DNA of 64,000 bases, taken from NCBI GenBank assembly GCA_016869515.1, contig VGDZ01000004.1, positions 31,567 to 95,566 of the forward strand, written 5' to 3'. The notes below the pieces were generated by a model. That model had not been told where the DNA came from. It did not search any database and saw nothing but the letters and a program-made list of their open reading frames with translations. Positions 52,086 to 61,558 of the stretch are shown here, piece by piece. Source of the DNA: Alphaproteobacteria bacterium. Its GTDB lineage: Bacteria; Pseudomonadota; Alphaproteobacteria; VGDZ01. The translations under genes were made by a program, and so were the position numbers. Position 1 is the stretch's first letter, and each line of letters opens with the position of its first letter.

Positions 52086-52216
52086 ACCGCGATCGGTTTG
52101 CATGGAATCGCGGACGCTATTCCATGCAAACCGTGAATCGCGGTCCAGAGCGGGATGCGAGGGCATGATTCACGATCTGTCTTGAACCACATGGTTCAAG
52201 ACAGATCGATCATGCC
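52086..52216 (+). repeat. 131-bp two-hairpin repeat element, copy 3
   Basis: This is the cleanest copy, with CTAG on both sides (52082-52085 and 52217-52220). Its hairpin A stem differs from copies 1 and 4 by paired changes (TGCATGGAAT opposite ATTCCATGCA) that keep pairing. It lies in the convergent gap between the DUF1150 gene and the hydrolase gene. The final codon and the TGA stop of the hydrolase lie inside it, with the codon before them straddling the junction. Confidence 0.9.
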
Positions 52217-53010
52217 CTAGACGTCAAGGCTCGAATCTCGGCCGCGACCTCGGCCGGATGACTGTCGAGCATGCCGTGACCCGCGCCCGGGATCGCCGCC
52301 AGCGCGGCCCGCGGCAGCAACTGCCGCAGCGCCCGGGCAATGGCGGGCGCTGTCTGCGGACCGGCGTCGCCATGGACGATGCGGGCGAGAACCGGAAACG
52401 CCGCCATGTCATCTCGCGTCAGAGTCTCGGCGAATGCCGCCCGCACGTCCAAGGCGTTGCGCGCCGCGCCCATGCGCAGGCTTTCGATCACCTTGGGCGG
52501 CAAGCGGCGATAGGCGCCCTGGCCAAACCAGTAATCGATCATCGTGCCGACCGCGTCGGGCGCGCCCGATTCGACCTCGGCTATGTAGTCGCTGAAGAAC
52601 TGCCGGGCCGCCGCCAGCCGAACATGCTCGCCCGCCAATTCGAGCGCCCGCATCAGCACCGGCTCGAACAGCCCGAGGCCCAATAACGCTTCCGGAACTT
52701 CCAGCGCGGCGTGGAGCGCCACATTGCCGCCATAGGAATGGCCGCACAGCCAAACCGGCTGGCCGATGGCGCGGATCAAAGCGGCGATGGCCGCGGCTTT
52801 GGCCTGCGTACCGGGGAGGTGCGCCGGATCGGACTCGCCATAACCCGGCAGATCGGGCGTGACGATGCGGAACTTTCCCTCGAGATGGGGCAGAACCCGC
52901 GCCCAGGCGCGGCCTTCGCCCGGCGAGCCGTGGACCAGGACCAGGGCTTGACCCTGACCCTGATCGCGATACGCCAGGTGCCGGCCGTTCTTGAGGTCGA
53001 GTCTCTGCAC
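52210..53010 (-). CDS. alpha/beta-fold hydrolase
   Basis: A 266-residue hydrolase. VHGSPGEG (26-33) is the oxyanion region, GHSYGG (90-95) contains nucleophile S92, VHGDAGPQ probably carries the acid Asp, and GAGHGML the catalytic His. The substrate is unknown. The GTG at 53010 overlaps the thioesterase stop by one base. The C-terminus runs into repeat copy 3, so its last residues (RA) and TGA stop derive from or abut the element; the native end may have differed. Confidence 0.85.
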   Translation of the reverse strand: MQRLDLKNGRHLAYRDQGQGQALVLVHGSPGEGRAWARVLPHLEGKFRIVTPDLPGYGESDPAHLPGTQAKAAAIAALIRAIGQPVWLCGHSYGGNVALHAALEVPEALLGLGLFEPVLMRALELAGEHVRLAAARQFFSDYIAEVESGAPDAVGTMIDYWFGQGAYRRLPPKVIESLRMGAARNALDVRAAFAETLTRDDMAAFPVLARIVHGDAGPQTAPAIARALRQLLPRAALAAIPGAGHGMLDSHPAEVAAEIRALTSRA

Positions 53011-53495
53011 TACTTGGCTCCGCCCATCACCATGATGGTCGATGTGCCGTGGGCCAGAACCTTGCCGTCCTTGGACAGGACCTTGGCTTCCGAGGAGATG
53101 ATCTGGCGGCCGGGCGACACCACCCGCGCCTCGGCGCGCACCCGCCCGGTATCGAGGCCGATCGGGCGCGAGAAATTGACCTTGGTCTCGATGGTGACGT
53201 AGCCGGCGCCGGCCGGCAGCAAGGAATGTCCGGCGCAGCCGCCGACGCTGTCGATCAGCGTCAGCGACCAGCCGCCATGGACCGTGCCCATCGGATTGAG
53301 CAGATGCCGGCCGGGTTCGCCCTCGAAGGCGGCGAAGCCTTCGGCGACTTCGACGATCCAAAACGACAGCGTCTCCGAGATCGGCGCCTGCGGCAGCCGG
53401 CCGTCGACGATCGCCTGCAGGATCTCGCGGCCGGTCCTGCCGGCGATGTCGGCCGGGCCGAGCGCGCCGTAGCGATAGGTCTGGACGGATGTCAT
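53010..53495 (-). CDS. PaaI-family hotdog thioesterase
   Basis: A 161-residue hotdog-fold acyl-CoA thioesterase of the PaaI/YdiI type. The signature NPMGTVHGGWSLTLIDS holds the conserved HGG, and KVNFSRPI and GRQIISSEAKV follow. It overlaps the hydrolase gene, so the two may act in one pathway of acyl metabolism. The ATG at 53495 gives normal length. Confidence 0.88.
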   Translation of the reverse strand: MTSVQTYRYGALGPADIAGRTGREILQAIVDGRLPQAPISETLSFWIVEVAEGFAAFEGEPGRHLLNPMGTVHGGWSLTLIDSVGGCAGHSLLPAGAGYVTIETKVNFSRPIGLDTGRVRAEARVVSPGRQIISSEAKVLSKDGKVLAHGTSTIMVMGGAK

Positions 53496-53511
53496 CGGCA
53501 CCTCCGCGTCG

Positions 53512-55296
<1,785 letters not shown>

Positions 55297-55300
55297 CGCG

Positions 55301-55627
55301 TCAATCCAGGGCGACGGCGATGCCGGCGGCAGCCAATTCCTCGCGCCAGCGGCTCGCAAGATCCGGCCCGCCGCGGCTGTCGCGCCAGCGGCCGGAAGCC
55401 TGGTCGTAGTCGTAATGGCTGGCGCCCGAGCGCGGCGAGGACAGCCACAATTGCCGCATCGGGCCATGGCGATTGAGCACGTACTGGCCAACCCCCTCGA
55501 TCGCCACGGTCAGGATGCCGCCCTGCAAGTCGACCTCGGCGCGGTCGGCGGCGGCGTCCTCGATCGCCTCGGCGGCGCGATCGATGAATCCGCTCGCCAG
55601 GCGGACGAATCGGCTTTCCTCGAGCAT
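55301..55627 (-). CDS. cyaY: iron donor protein CyaY (frataxin)
   Basis: A 108-residue frataxin homologue that regulates or feeds iron-sulfur cluster assembly. It has an acidic first helix (AEAIEDAAADRAEVDLQGG), then TVAIEGVGQYVLNRHGPMRQLWLSSPRSG and HYDYD, the family core, followed by the W-containing C-terminal strand. The ATG at 55627 gives standard length; the longer frame to 55804 is not supported. A good promoter lies directly upstream. Confidence 0.93.
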   Translation of the reverse strand: MLEESRFVRLASGFIDRAAEAIEDAAADRAEVDLQGGILTVAIEGVGQYVLNRHGPMRQLWLSSPRSGASHYDYDQASGRWRDSRGGPDLASRWREELAAAGIAVALD

Positions 55628-55636
55628 GGCCTCACC

Positions 55637-55665
55637 CCTATAGACGCCGCGCCGGGGCTCGGCAA
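55637..55665 (-). promoter_or_regulatory. sigma70-type promoter of cyaY
   Basis: On the minus strand TTGCCG (55665-55660) and TATAGG (55642-55637) have a 17-base spacer. Transcription would start only a few bases before the ATG, so the mRNA may be nearly leaderless. Confidence 0.45.
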
Positions 55666-55732
55666 CCGGCGCCTCTTGCGGCCCAATGCGGGCTTTGCCA
55701 GTATGGAAGCGGGACGCCCCTGGAGTCGCGCG

Positions 55733-56092
55733 ATGACCTTTGCAGTCTCCCAAAACAAAGCCTTGTCGATCCTCGCCAAATCGACCTATGCCGTGCTCGG
55801 CCAATCAAGCCCGGTCGGCCACGCCATCGAGCGCGCGATCCGTACCGAGGAGGCGGCCGATCTGACCTTGGCCGGGCTGGTGTTCGACGCGCTGCCGGGC
55901 GGCAAGCGGCGCAAGATCGGCCAGGCGGCCGATCTGCGGGCACGACTGTCGCGCAAGCTGACCAGGGCGACCGAGGGCGAAAGGGGCCCGCGCGACGCCC
56001 ACGTGGTCGAGGCGCTGCAGCAACTCGGCCTGCGCCGGGTCACCATCGCCAAGCCCTGGTCGCCAAGGCGCCGGCTGGACCCGAAGTCTTGA
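55733..56092 (+). CDS. small basic protein, function unknown
   Basis: A 119-residue basic protein with no recognised motif. It has an ALSILAKSTYAVLGQSSPVGHAIERAIRTEE start and an R/K-rich middle (GGKRRKIGQAADLRARLSRKL). It is divergent from cyaY and overlaps the next secreted-protein gene by four bases (TTGA), so the two form a pair. The ATG at 55733 is chosen because the longer frame crosses cyaY. Confidence 0.6.
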   Translation: MTFAVSQNKALSILAKSTYAVLGQSSPVGHAIERAIRTEEAADLTLAGLVFDALPGGKRRKIGQAADLRARLSRKLTRATEGERGPRDAHVVEALQQLGLRRVTIAKPWSPRRRLDPKS

Positions 56093-56457
56093 ACCGCCGC
56101 CGTCTCGGCGTCGTTTTTTCGCTGTGTTTTTTGGCCGCGCAGTCCGCGGCCGCGGCCGAACCGCAGTTGGGCGACTACGTCCGCACCGATGGCACCACGC
56201 TCAAGATCACCTCGGTCCAGCCGCGGTCGATCGACTTCATCCTGATCTTCCGGGTGCCCGACGGCGATGCCCAGCGGCGCTGCGCCATCGACGGCACCGC
56301 CAATGTCGCCGGCGGGGTGGCGGTGTTCGACGAGCGCCTGTCGCGCTGCCGGCTGTCGATGCAGTTCCATCCCCGCAGCGTCGACCTCACCCACACCGGC
56401 CCCTGCAAGTGCAAGGGCAACGTCGCCTTGTCGGGCAGCTACGCCCATACCCGCTAG
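56089..56457 (+). CDS. small secreted protein with four cysteines, function unknown
   Basis: A 122-residue protein. Residues 1-23 look like a signal peptide (RRR, then VVFSLCFLAAQ, cleavage after SAAAA). The mature part is about 99 residues with four Cys, two of them as CKCK, enough for two disulfides. No family is recognised. The TTG at 56089 overlaps the upstream stop. Its TAG stop lies in the CTAG flanking repeat copy 4. Confidence 0.6.
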   Translation: MNRRRLGVVFSLCFLAAQSAAAAEPQLGDYVRTDGTTLKITSVQPRSIDFILIFRVPDGDAQRRCAIDGTANVAGGVAVFDERLSRCRLSMQFHPRSVDLTHTGPCKCKGNVALSGSYAHTR

Positions 56458-56588
56458 GGCATGATCGATCTGTCTTGAACCATAGAGTTCAAGACAGATC
56501 GTGAATCATGCCCTCGTATCCTGTTCTGGACCGCGATTCACGGTTCATAGGGAATCGCGGCCGTGATTCCCTATGAACCGATCGCGGT
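56458..56588 (-). repeat. 131-bp two-hairpin repeat element, copy 4 (inverted)
   Basis: The element is in the opposite orientation to copies 1, 3 and 5, with CTAG on both sides (56454-56457 and 56589-56592). It lies after the small secreted-protein gene and about 90 bases before the sigma54 promoter of the hook gene. Hairpin A has GGTTCATAGGGAAT/ATTCCCTATGAACC pairing without mismatch. Confidence 0.9.
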
Positions 56589-56678
56589 CTAGGCGATGCG
56601 CCCGGCAGGAGTTGCCCAGTAGGCCGGTTTCTGCCCGCCGATGGCGGCCCTGAGCCTCGGGTTTCCGCGGATTTCGAC

Positions 56679-56695
56679 TTGGCATGCGTCTTGAA
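56679..56695 (+). promoter_or_regulatory. sigma54 (RpoN) promoter of the hook gene
   Basis: TTGGCATG-N4-TTGAA matches YTGGCACG-N4-TTGCW, with the essential GG (56681-56682) and the GA in place of GC (56693-56694) exactly ten bases apart. It lies about 70 bases before the flgE ATG. Flagellar hook genes are commonly sigma54-dependent in alphaproteobacteria. Confidence 0.65.
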
Positions 56696-56764
56696 GGCAA
56701 GGCTGCGGATCAATCCGTCCGGCGGCCGATCGCGCCTGTCCGGACCAAGACCCGGAGCGAACGC

Positions 56765-57979
56765 ATGTTCGGCGGCATGTTCGTCAACGGTTTGAACGGC
56801 CTGATGGGCCAGAACGAGCGTTTGTCGGCGATCAGCGACAACATCGCCAATGCCACCACCAACGGCTTCAAGAAATCCGACGTCCGCTTCGAAAACCTGA
56901 TGCGGGAAAGCGGCAAGCCCGCTTTCCAGACCACTTCGGTGGCCGGCTACACCAAGCGCTACAACCAGGTCCAAGGCGAGCTGAAATCGGTCACCCAGAC
57001 CTCCAATGCCTCGATCCTCGGCAAGGGATTCTTCGTCGTCAACACCAAGGCCGACAGCACGGGCCAAACCTTCTTCACGCGGCTGGGCGACTTCGAGGCC
57101 AATTCCGACGGCGAGCTGATCAACGGCGCCGGCCTGTTCCTGCAGGGCTACAAGGCGACCAACAGCTCGGTCACCTCCGGCACCACGGTCGGATCCCTGA
57201 CCACGGTCAAGGCCACCCTCAATACGATCGCCGTGCCCAAGGCGGCCACCACCACCGCCGAAGGCTCGGGCAACATTCCCAACCCGGCGACCAAGACCGT
57301 CGGCACGCAATTCAACAATGCCCTGACCGTGCTCGATTCCGCGGGTGCGGAGCGCACCATCGACTTGACTTGGACCTCGACCGCGACCGGTTACACCGTG
57401 TCGGCGACGGCCAGCAACGGCACGGCGACGGTCAACGGCGGCACCACCGCCACGGTCGCCTTCCCGCTCACCTCGCTCAACCTGGGAGTGACCTGGAACA
57501 CCGGCGCCGTCGCCAGCACGGTCGCGGTTACCATGTCCAGCGTCACCGCCAACGGCAACACCGTCCCCGGTTTCACCATGACCCTGGCCCGGACCGACGG
57601 CAATCTCGACCTGACGGTCGAGGACATCGTCATCAAGAGCGACGGCTCGGGCGACGTCATGGCCGAGTTGTCGGACGGCAGTCGGACGCGGATCGCGCGC
57701 ATCGGCGTGGCCACCTTCGTCGAACCCGATCAGCTCGACGCCGTCAGCGGCACCAGCTGGGTGCAAAGCGCCAAATCGGGCGAGCCGGTGATCAGCAATC
57801 CGCTCTCGGTGTCATTGGGTTCGGGCTCGATTGTGGGCAGCACGCTGGAGCAGTCCAATGTCGATCTGGCCGACGAGCTTGCCACCTTGATCGTGGTGCA
57901 GAAGAGCTACAGCTTCAACTCGACCATCCTGACCACCGCCGACCAGATGTACAAATCGGTCATCGACCTCAAGTCGTGA
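56765..57979 (+). CDS. flgE: flagellar hook protein FlgE
   Basis: A 404-residue hook protein, the building block of the extracellular flagellar joint. The N-terminal rod/hook domain has NGLMGQNERLSAISDNIANATTNGFK with the FlgE/F/G signature, an ILGKGFFVV segment follows, and the C-terminus QSNVDLADELATLIVVQKSYSFNS is the conserved helical end. The middle is Thr/Ser/Val-rich and variable. GGAG lies about eight bases before the ATG at 56765; the longer frame from 56684 overlaps the promoter. No other flagellar gene is nearby, so it is isolated from a larger cluster. Confidence 0.88.
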   Translation: MFGGMFVNGLNGLMGQNERLSAISDNIANATTNGFKKSDVRFENLMRESGKPAFQTTSVAGYTKRYNQVQGELKSVTQTSNASILGKGFFVVNTKADSTGQTFFTRLGDFEANSDGELINGAGLFLQGYKATNSSVTSGTTVGSLTTVKATLNTIAVPKAATTTAEGSGNIPNPATKTVGTQFNNALTVLDSAGAERTIDLTWTSTATGYTVSATASNGTATVNGGTTATVAFPLTSLNLGVTWNTGAVASTVAVTMSSVTANGNTVPGFTMTLARTDGNLDLTVEDIVIKSDGSGDVMAELSDGSRTRIARIGVATFVEPDQLDAVSGTSWVQSAKSGEPVISNPLSVSLGSGSIVGSTLEQSNVDLADELATLIVVQKSYSFNSTILTTADQMYKSVIDLKS

Positions 57980-57987
57980 GGTCCTAG

Positions 57988-58118
57988 ACCGCGATCGGTT
58001 CATAGGGTATCGCGGTCGCGACTCCCTTTGAACCGTGAATCGCGGTCCAGAGCGGGATGCGAGGGCATGATCCGCGATCGGTCTTGAACCGCTTGGTTCA
58101 AGACGGACCGATCATGCC
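57988..58118 (+). repeat. 131-bp two-hairpin repeat element, copy 5
   Basis: It follows the flgE stop by eight bases. It is flanked by CTAG (57984-57987) and CTAA (58119-58122), the latter providing the TAG stop of the opposite-strand deacetylase gene. Together with copy 4 it brackets the hook gene in inverted orientation. Confidence 0.9.
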
Positions 58119-59111
58119 CTAACCGACGAAGAACGGCAGGCCGAGCCAGCGCAGCCGGCCGCCGGGGCCGGGCGCGGTGCAGACCACGCGGTTGCGGCCG
58201 GGCGGGAAGGGCCGCGACATCCGCACCTCGAAGCGGTGATCGCCCAGCCGCTCGACCGTCAGCGGCTGGCTTTCGTGCGCCGAGGTGCAGGTCAGGCGCT
58301 CGATCGCAGTTTGACCTTGGACGGTGAACCCCAGCCAAGGCGGGTTGTCGCCCAGTCGCGGATCGAGCGGAATCAGGTCCTCGATCGGCAAGGGCACCGA
58401 ATCCAACAGCCGCGTCAGCCGGCTGCCGTCGCCCAGGCTTTGGGTCACCGGAAAGCGCGGCAGCGCGAACCGATCGGCGCCGGGATGCACCGGACCGGTG
58501 TGCTGGCCGAAGGCGGCGGCGAAGCCGGCGCGCTCGATCGCCTCGCGCGTCGCCAGGCTGAACTCGCCGCCGGGAAAGGAGAACAGCGTGACGGCGGCGC
58601 CGGTTTCGGCCTTGATGCGCGCCGCAGCCTGTTCGATGTCGCGCTTGCGGCGCGCCAGCGCCTCGCCGTCGCGCAAGGGGATCTGCTGGGTGACGCCGAC
58701 CCCGGCACCGGCCGCGACCATGACCTTGAGCTCGGACCAAGACATGTAGGCATCGCCGCCGCGATCGAGCAATTCCGGCACCACGAACACCGTCACCGGC
58801 AGCCCGGCCGCGCGCAGCCGCGGCCAGCCGTCGCGATAGGCCGTGGCGTAGCCGCCGTCGACGGTGATCGCCACCGCCTTGTTGGGCAGCGCGGGTCCGC
58901 CGCGCAGGGCCGCGACCACCTCGACCAGCGGCACGACGCGATAGCCGCCCTGGGCGATGGTCGCCAGATTGCGCTCGAAGGATTCGATGGTGACGCTGGC
59001 GCCGGGCGAGCGATCCTTGCCGAAACGGAAATAGACCAGCACCGCCGCCGTGTCCGCCGCCCACGCGCCGGCCGTCAGCAAACACGCCGCAATTCCGAAA
59101 AGCGCCCTCAT
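58119..59111 (-). CDS. secreted NodB-like protein with degenerate active site
   Basis: A 330-residue protein with a signal peptide (1-19, FGIAACLLTAGAWAA). A polysaccharide-deacetylase fold is recognisable by the RFGKDRSPGASVT segment (29-41) and SFPGGEF. However, the motif TFDDG is TVDGG (83-87), losing a metal-binding Asp, and the histidine motif is replaced by GVGVTQQIPL (137-146). It is therefore probably a non-catalytic carbohydrate-binding relative. A C-terminal beta-rich domain follows from about 255. It lies ten bases after the VanX-like gene and ends in repeat copy 5. Confidence 0.75.
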   Translation of the reverse strand: MRALFGIAACLLTAGAWAADTAAVLVYFRFGKDRSPGASVTIESFERNLATIAQGGYRVVPLVEVVAALRGGPALPNKAVAITVDGGYATAYRDGWPRLRAAGLPVTVFVVPELLDRGGDAYMSWSELKVMVAAGAGVGVTQQIPLRDGEALARRKRDIEQAAARIKAETGAAVTLFSFPGGEFSLATREAIERAGFAAAFGQHTGPVHPGADRFALPRFPVTQSLGDGSRLTRLLDSVPLPIEDLIPLDPRLGDNPPWLGFTVQGQTAIERLTCTSAHESQPLTVERLGDHRFEVRMSRPFPPGRNRVVCTAPGPGGRLRWLGLPFFVG

Positions 59112-59121
59112 CGCTCCGATC

Positions 59122-59715
59122 TTAGCGCGGAATCGCGGCCGCTGTCGCCGGGGGCATCAGCCCGGTCGCGGCCGCGCTGTCCGACAGCAGCGGATAGCGC
59201 CGGGCCTCGAACAGCTGATAGTGCCACCATTCATTGCGATAGAAGTCGAATCCGGCCGCCGTCATCAGGCCCAATAAGAGAAGACGATTGCGCTGCGCGG
59301 CGGGACCGATGGTGCCGACGCCGTGATGCGATTCGGGACGGTTGCTGTCGAACGGCGTGCCCATGTCGAGTTCGCGCCCGCCGCCGTCGATCAACGTCAG
59401 GTCGACCGCGACGCCGCGCGAATGGGGCGAACCGCGCCTCGGATCGGCCAAAAAGCCGGGATCGGGAGTGTGTTGCCACAATACCCACTGTGCCTCGCTC
59501 GGCCGGAAGGCGTCGAACAACCGGAAACGCAGGCCCAGCGGCTTGGCGAGATCGATGGCGCGGCCCAGCGCCGCGGCCGCGTCCGGATGCAGGAAGGCGG
59601 CGGCGCGGGCATAGACCGGCCTGCCGGTGAAATTGTCCGACGTGGCGTAGGCGATGGCCAGATCGAGATCGAATGCTGGCGGAGCGATCGGCACAAGCGG
59701 CATGGCGCGGTCCAT
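59122..59715 (-). CDS. D-alanyl-D-alanine dipeptidase, VanX/DdpX family
   Basis: A 197-residue zinc peptidase. H98 and D105 (SPHSRGVAVDLT), the acid E162 and H165 (NEWWHYQ) are the zinc and catalytic residues, and R71 (AFRPSEAQ) is the conserved Arg. Outside vancomycin clusters such enzymes recycle D-Ala-D-Ala from cell-wall turnover; no vanA/vanH is present. No signal peptide is seen. The start is uncertain: ATG 59715 or 59703. It is divergent from tsaB. Confidence 0.88.
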   Translation of the reverse strand: MDRAMPLVPIAPPAFDLDLAIAYATSDNFTGRPVYARAAAFLHPDAAAALGRAIDLAKPLGLRFRLFDAFRPSEAQWVLWQHTPDPGFLADPRRGSPHSRGVAVDLTLIDGGGRELDMGTPFDSNRPESHHGVGTIGPAAQRNRLLLLGLMTAAGFDFYRNEWWHYQLFEARRYPLLSDSAAATGLMPPATAAAIPR

Positions 59716-59750
59716 GCTAAGGAGAAAATCCGACCGGGAGAAGCGCGGCT

Positions 59751-60368
59751 GTGATCGTATTGGCGTTCGATTGCGCATTGGAGGCGCTGTCAGTGGCGAT
59801 CGTCGACCAGCGGCAGGTCTTGGCCGAGACCGTCGAGCCGCCGGCGCGCGATCAGGCCGAGCGGCTGATGCCGGCGATAGAAGCCACCCGCCTCGCCGCC
59901 GGGCTGGCGTGGACTGCGATCGACCGGCTGGCGGTGACGACCGGACCGGGCGGCTTCACCGGCGTGCGCGTCGGCATTGCCGCCGCGCGCGGACTGGCGC
60001 TGGCGACCGGCAAACCCGCGATCGGCCTCACCACTTTCGCCGCTTTGGCGGCCGGCGCGCCGGCTTCGACAGCGGTGGCGGTGGCGCTGGAAGCGGGACG
60101 CGGCGAGATCTACCTGCAATGTTTCGACGGTGAGCGTCGTCCATTGACCCAGCCTGCCGTGGTGCGGCCCGAGGCGGCAGTCTTGCCGGCGGGCTGCGTG
60201 CCGATCGGGCCGGCCTCTCGCCTTCTCGGCGGCACGGGTGAACCGCGTCGGGTCGATGCGGCGACCTTGGCGCGGCTCGCTCTCGCCGCAGTGCCGTCGC
60301 AATCGCCGCCGGCGCCGTTCTATCTGCGTGCGCCGGCCGTAACCTGGTCCGCCGCGCATCATGGGTGA
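59751..60368 (+). CDS. tsaB: tRNA threonylcarbamoyladenosine biosynthesis protein TsaB
   Basis: A 205-residue inactive paralogue of TsaD that supports t6A modification at position 37 of ANN-decoding tRNAs. It has VLAFDCALEALSVAI, the GPGGFTGVRVGIAAARGLA stretch (65-83) and ALEAGRGEIYLQ. The start is GTG at 59751, preceded by GGGAGAAG. It overlaps rimI by eight bases, the standard alphaproteobacterial pairing. Confidence 0.95.
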   Translation: MIVLAFDCALEALSVAIVDQRQVLAETVEPPARDQAERLMPAIEATRLAAGLAWTAIDRLAVTTGPGGFTGVRVGIAAARGLALATGKPAIGLTTFAALAAGAPASTAVAVALEAGRGEIYLQCFDGERRPLTQPAVVRPEAAVLPAGCVPIGPASRLLGGTGEPRRVDAATLARLALAAVPSQSPPAPFYLRAPAVTWSAAHHG

Positions 60369-60777
60369 CGCCGCCGCCATCGGCGCGCTTCATGCCGCCT
60401 GCTTTCCCGATGGCTGGTCGGCCGCCACGGTGCGGACCACGCTGCGCCAGCCCTCGGTGTTCGCCCTGGTCGAGGGCGAACCGCCGCTGGGTTTCGCGCT
60501 GTGGCGCAAGGCGGCCGACGAGGGCGAGATCCTGGCCATCGGCGTCGCGCCCGAGGCACGTCGGCGCGGTCTCGGCCGTACGCTGATGGCGCGCATGGCG
60601 CTGCAGGCCCAGGCGCTCGGGGTGAAATCGCTGTTCCTCGAAGTGGCGATCGACAATTCGGCGGCCTTGGCGCTCTATCGCGGTCTCGGCTATTCCGAAG
60701 TCGGTCGGCGCCAGGCCTATTACGCCCGGGCCGGCGCGCGCATCGACGCCCAGGTCCTCAGGCTAGCGCTTGCGTAG
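60361..60777 (+). CDS. rimI: ribosomal-protein-alanine N-acetyltransferase RimI
   Basis: A 138-residue GNAT enzyme that acetylates the N-terminal alanine of ribosomal protein S18. It has the family layout: GDAAAIGALHAACFPDGWS, IGVAPEARRRGLGRTLMARM (acetyl-CoA loop) and LEVAIDNSAALALYRGLGY. The ATG at 60361 overlaps tsaB. Its 3' end overlaps the convergent TusA-like gene by 15 bases. Confidence 0.92.
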   Translation: MGDAAAIGALHAACFPDGWSAATVRTTLRQPSVFALVEGEPPLGFALWRKAADEGEILAIGVAPEARRRGLGRTLMARMALQAQALGVKSLFLEVAIDNSAALALYRGLGYSEVGRRQAYYARAGARIDAQVLRLALA

Positions 60778-61002
60778 CACCAGGCGGTGGATGCCTTGGG
60801 CATCGCCGCTCTCGGGCGCAAGCGACAGCACGGCGTGGCCCGAATCGATCACCGCGCGCGGCACGTTGCGCAAGGGCTCGCCGGCGTTGAGGCGCACCTC
60901 GGCCTCTTCGCCGCTGGCCATGGCTTCGATCATCAGCTTGGTCCGCACGAAGGTCATCGGACAGACCTCGGCGGTGATGTCGAGAAAGCGGCGCGCGCCC
61001 AT
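60763..61002 (-). CDS. TusA/SirA-family sulfur-carrier-like protein
   Basis: A 79-residue protein with the TusA fold. The cysteine motif EVCPMTFVRTK (12-22, C14) corresponds to CPxP with Met-Thr in place of the usual proline, and a GEPLRNVPRAVIDSGHAV core follows. It would carry sulfur or act in redox. It is the only minus-strand gene inside the tsaB-to-ybeY block and overlaps the end of rimI by 15 bases. The ATG at 61002 is preferred to the GTG at 61026, which adds eight unconserved residues. Confidence 0.8.
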   Translation of the reverse strand: MGARRFLDITAEVCPMTFVRTKLMIEAMASGEEAEVRLNAGEPLRNVPRAVIDSGHAVLSLAPESGDAQGIHRLVLRKR

Positions 61003-61076
61003 GACGCGGTTGTGGCGCCCCGGCACTCACCCGTCAAGCGCTTGACTTGGGCCGCTTCCTTGCGTTCATTGCAGCC

Positions 61077-61532
61077 ATGGCAAGTCGCTCGCCCAAGCCG
61101 GAGCTGAGCCGGATCGAGCAGCTCTGTCTCGAGCGCGGAATGAAGATGACCGGCCAGCGCCGGGTCATCGCCCGCGTGCTGTCGGAATCCGAGGATCATC
61201 CCGACGTCGAGGAGTTGCATCGCCGCGCCGCCGCGGTCGACCGCGGCATCTCGATCGCCACGGTCTACCGCTCGGTCCGGCTGTTCGAGGAATCCGGCAT
61301 CCTCGAACGTCACGACTTCCGCGACGGCCGCTCGCGCTACGAGAAGGCCAGTCGCGAGCACCACGATCACCTGATCGATCTCGAATCCGGCCAGGTGATC
61401 GAATTCCGCGACGACGAGATCGAGAAGCTCCAGCGCGCGGTGGCCGAACGCCTGGGCTATCGGCTGATCGATCATCGTCTCGAACTTTATTGCAAGCCGC
61501 TGGCCGGCAAGAAACCGGCCAAGCGGAGCTGA
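61077..61532 (+). CDS. fur: ferric uptake regulator (Fur/Mur type)
   Basis: A 151-residue metal-dependent repressor. The winged helix spans about 10-85 ([33 protein letters not shown]), and [18 protein letters not shown] (93-110) is the metal site and dimer strand. The CxxC zinc motif of E. coli Fur is absent (LIDLESG instead of LICxxCG), as usual in alphaproteobacteria where Fur may sense manganese (Mur) or iron. The ATG at 61077 gives the usual length; the TTG at 61047 is less likely. Confidence 0.93.
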   Translation: MASRSPKPELSRIEQLCLERGMKMTGQRRVIARVLSESEDHPDVEELHRRAAAVDRGISIATVYRSVRLFEESGILERHDFRDGRSRYEKASREHHDHLIDLESGQVIEFRDDEIEKLQRAVAERLGYRLIDHRLELYCKPLAGKKPAKRS

Positions 61533-61558
61533 CGCGGATCGGCGGGCGGCCCCGGGCA

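Noticed and set aside
59122..59715. Vancomycin resistance
   Set aside because: A VanX-type dipeptidase alone, without vanH/vanA, fits cell-wall recycling; no resistance cluster is present.
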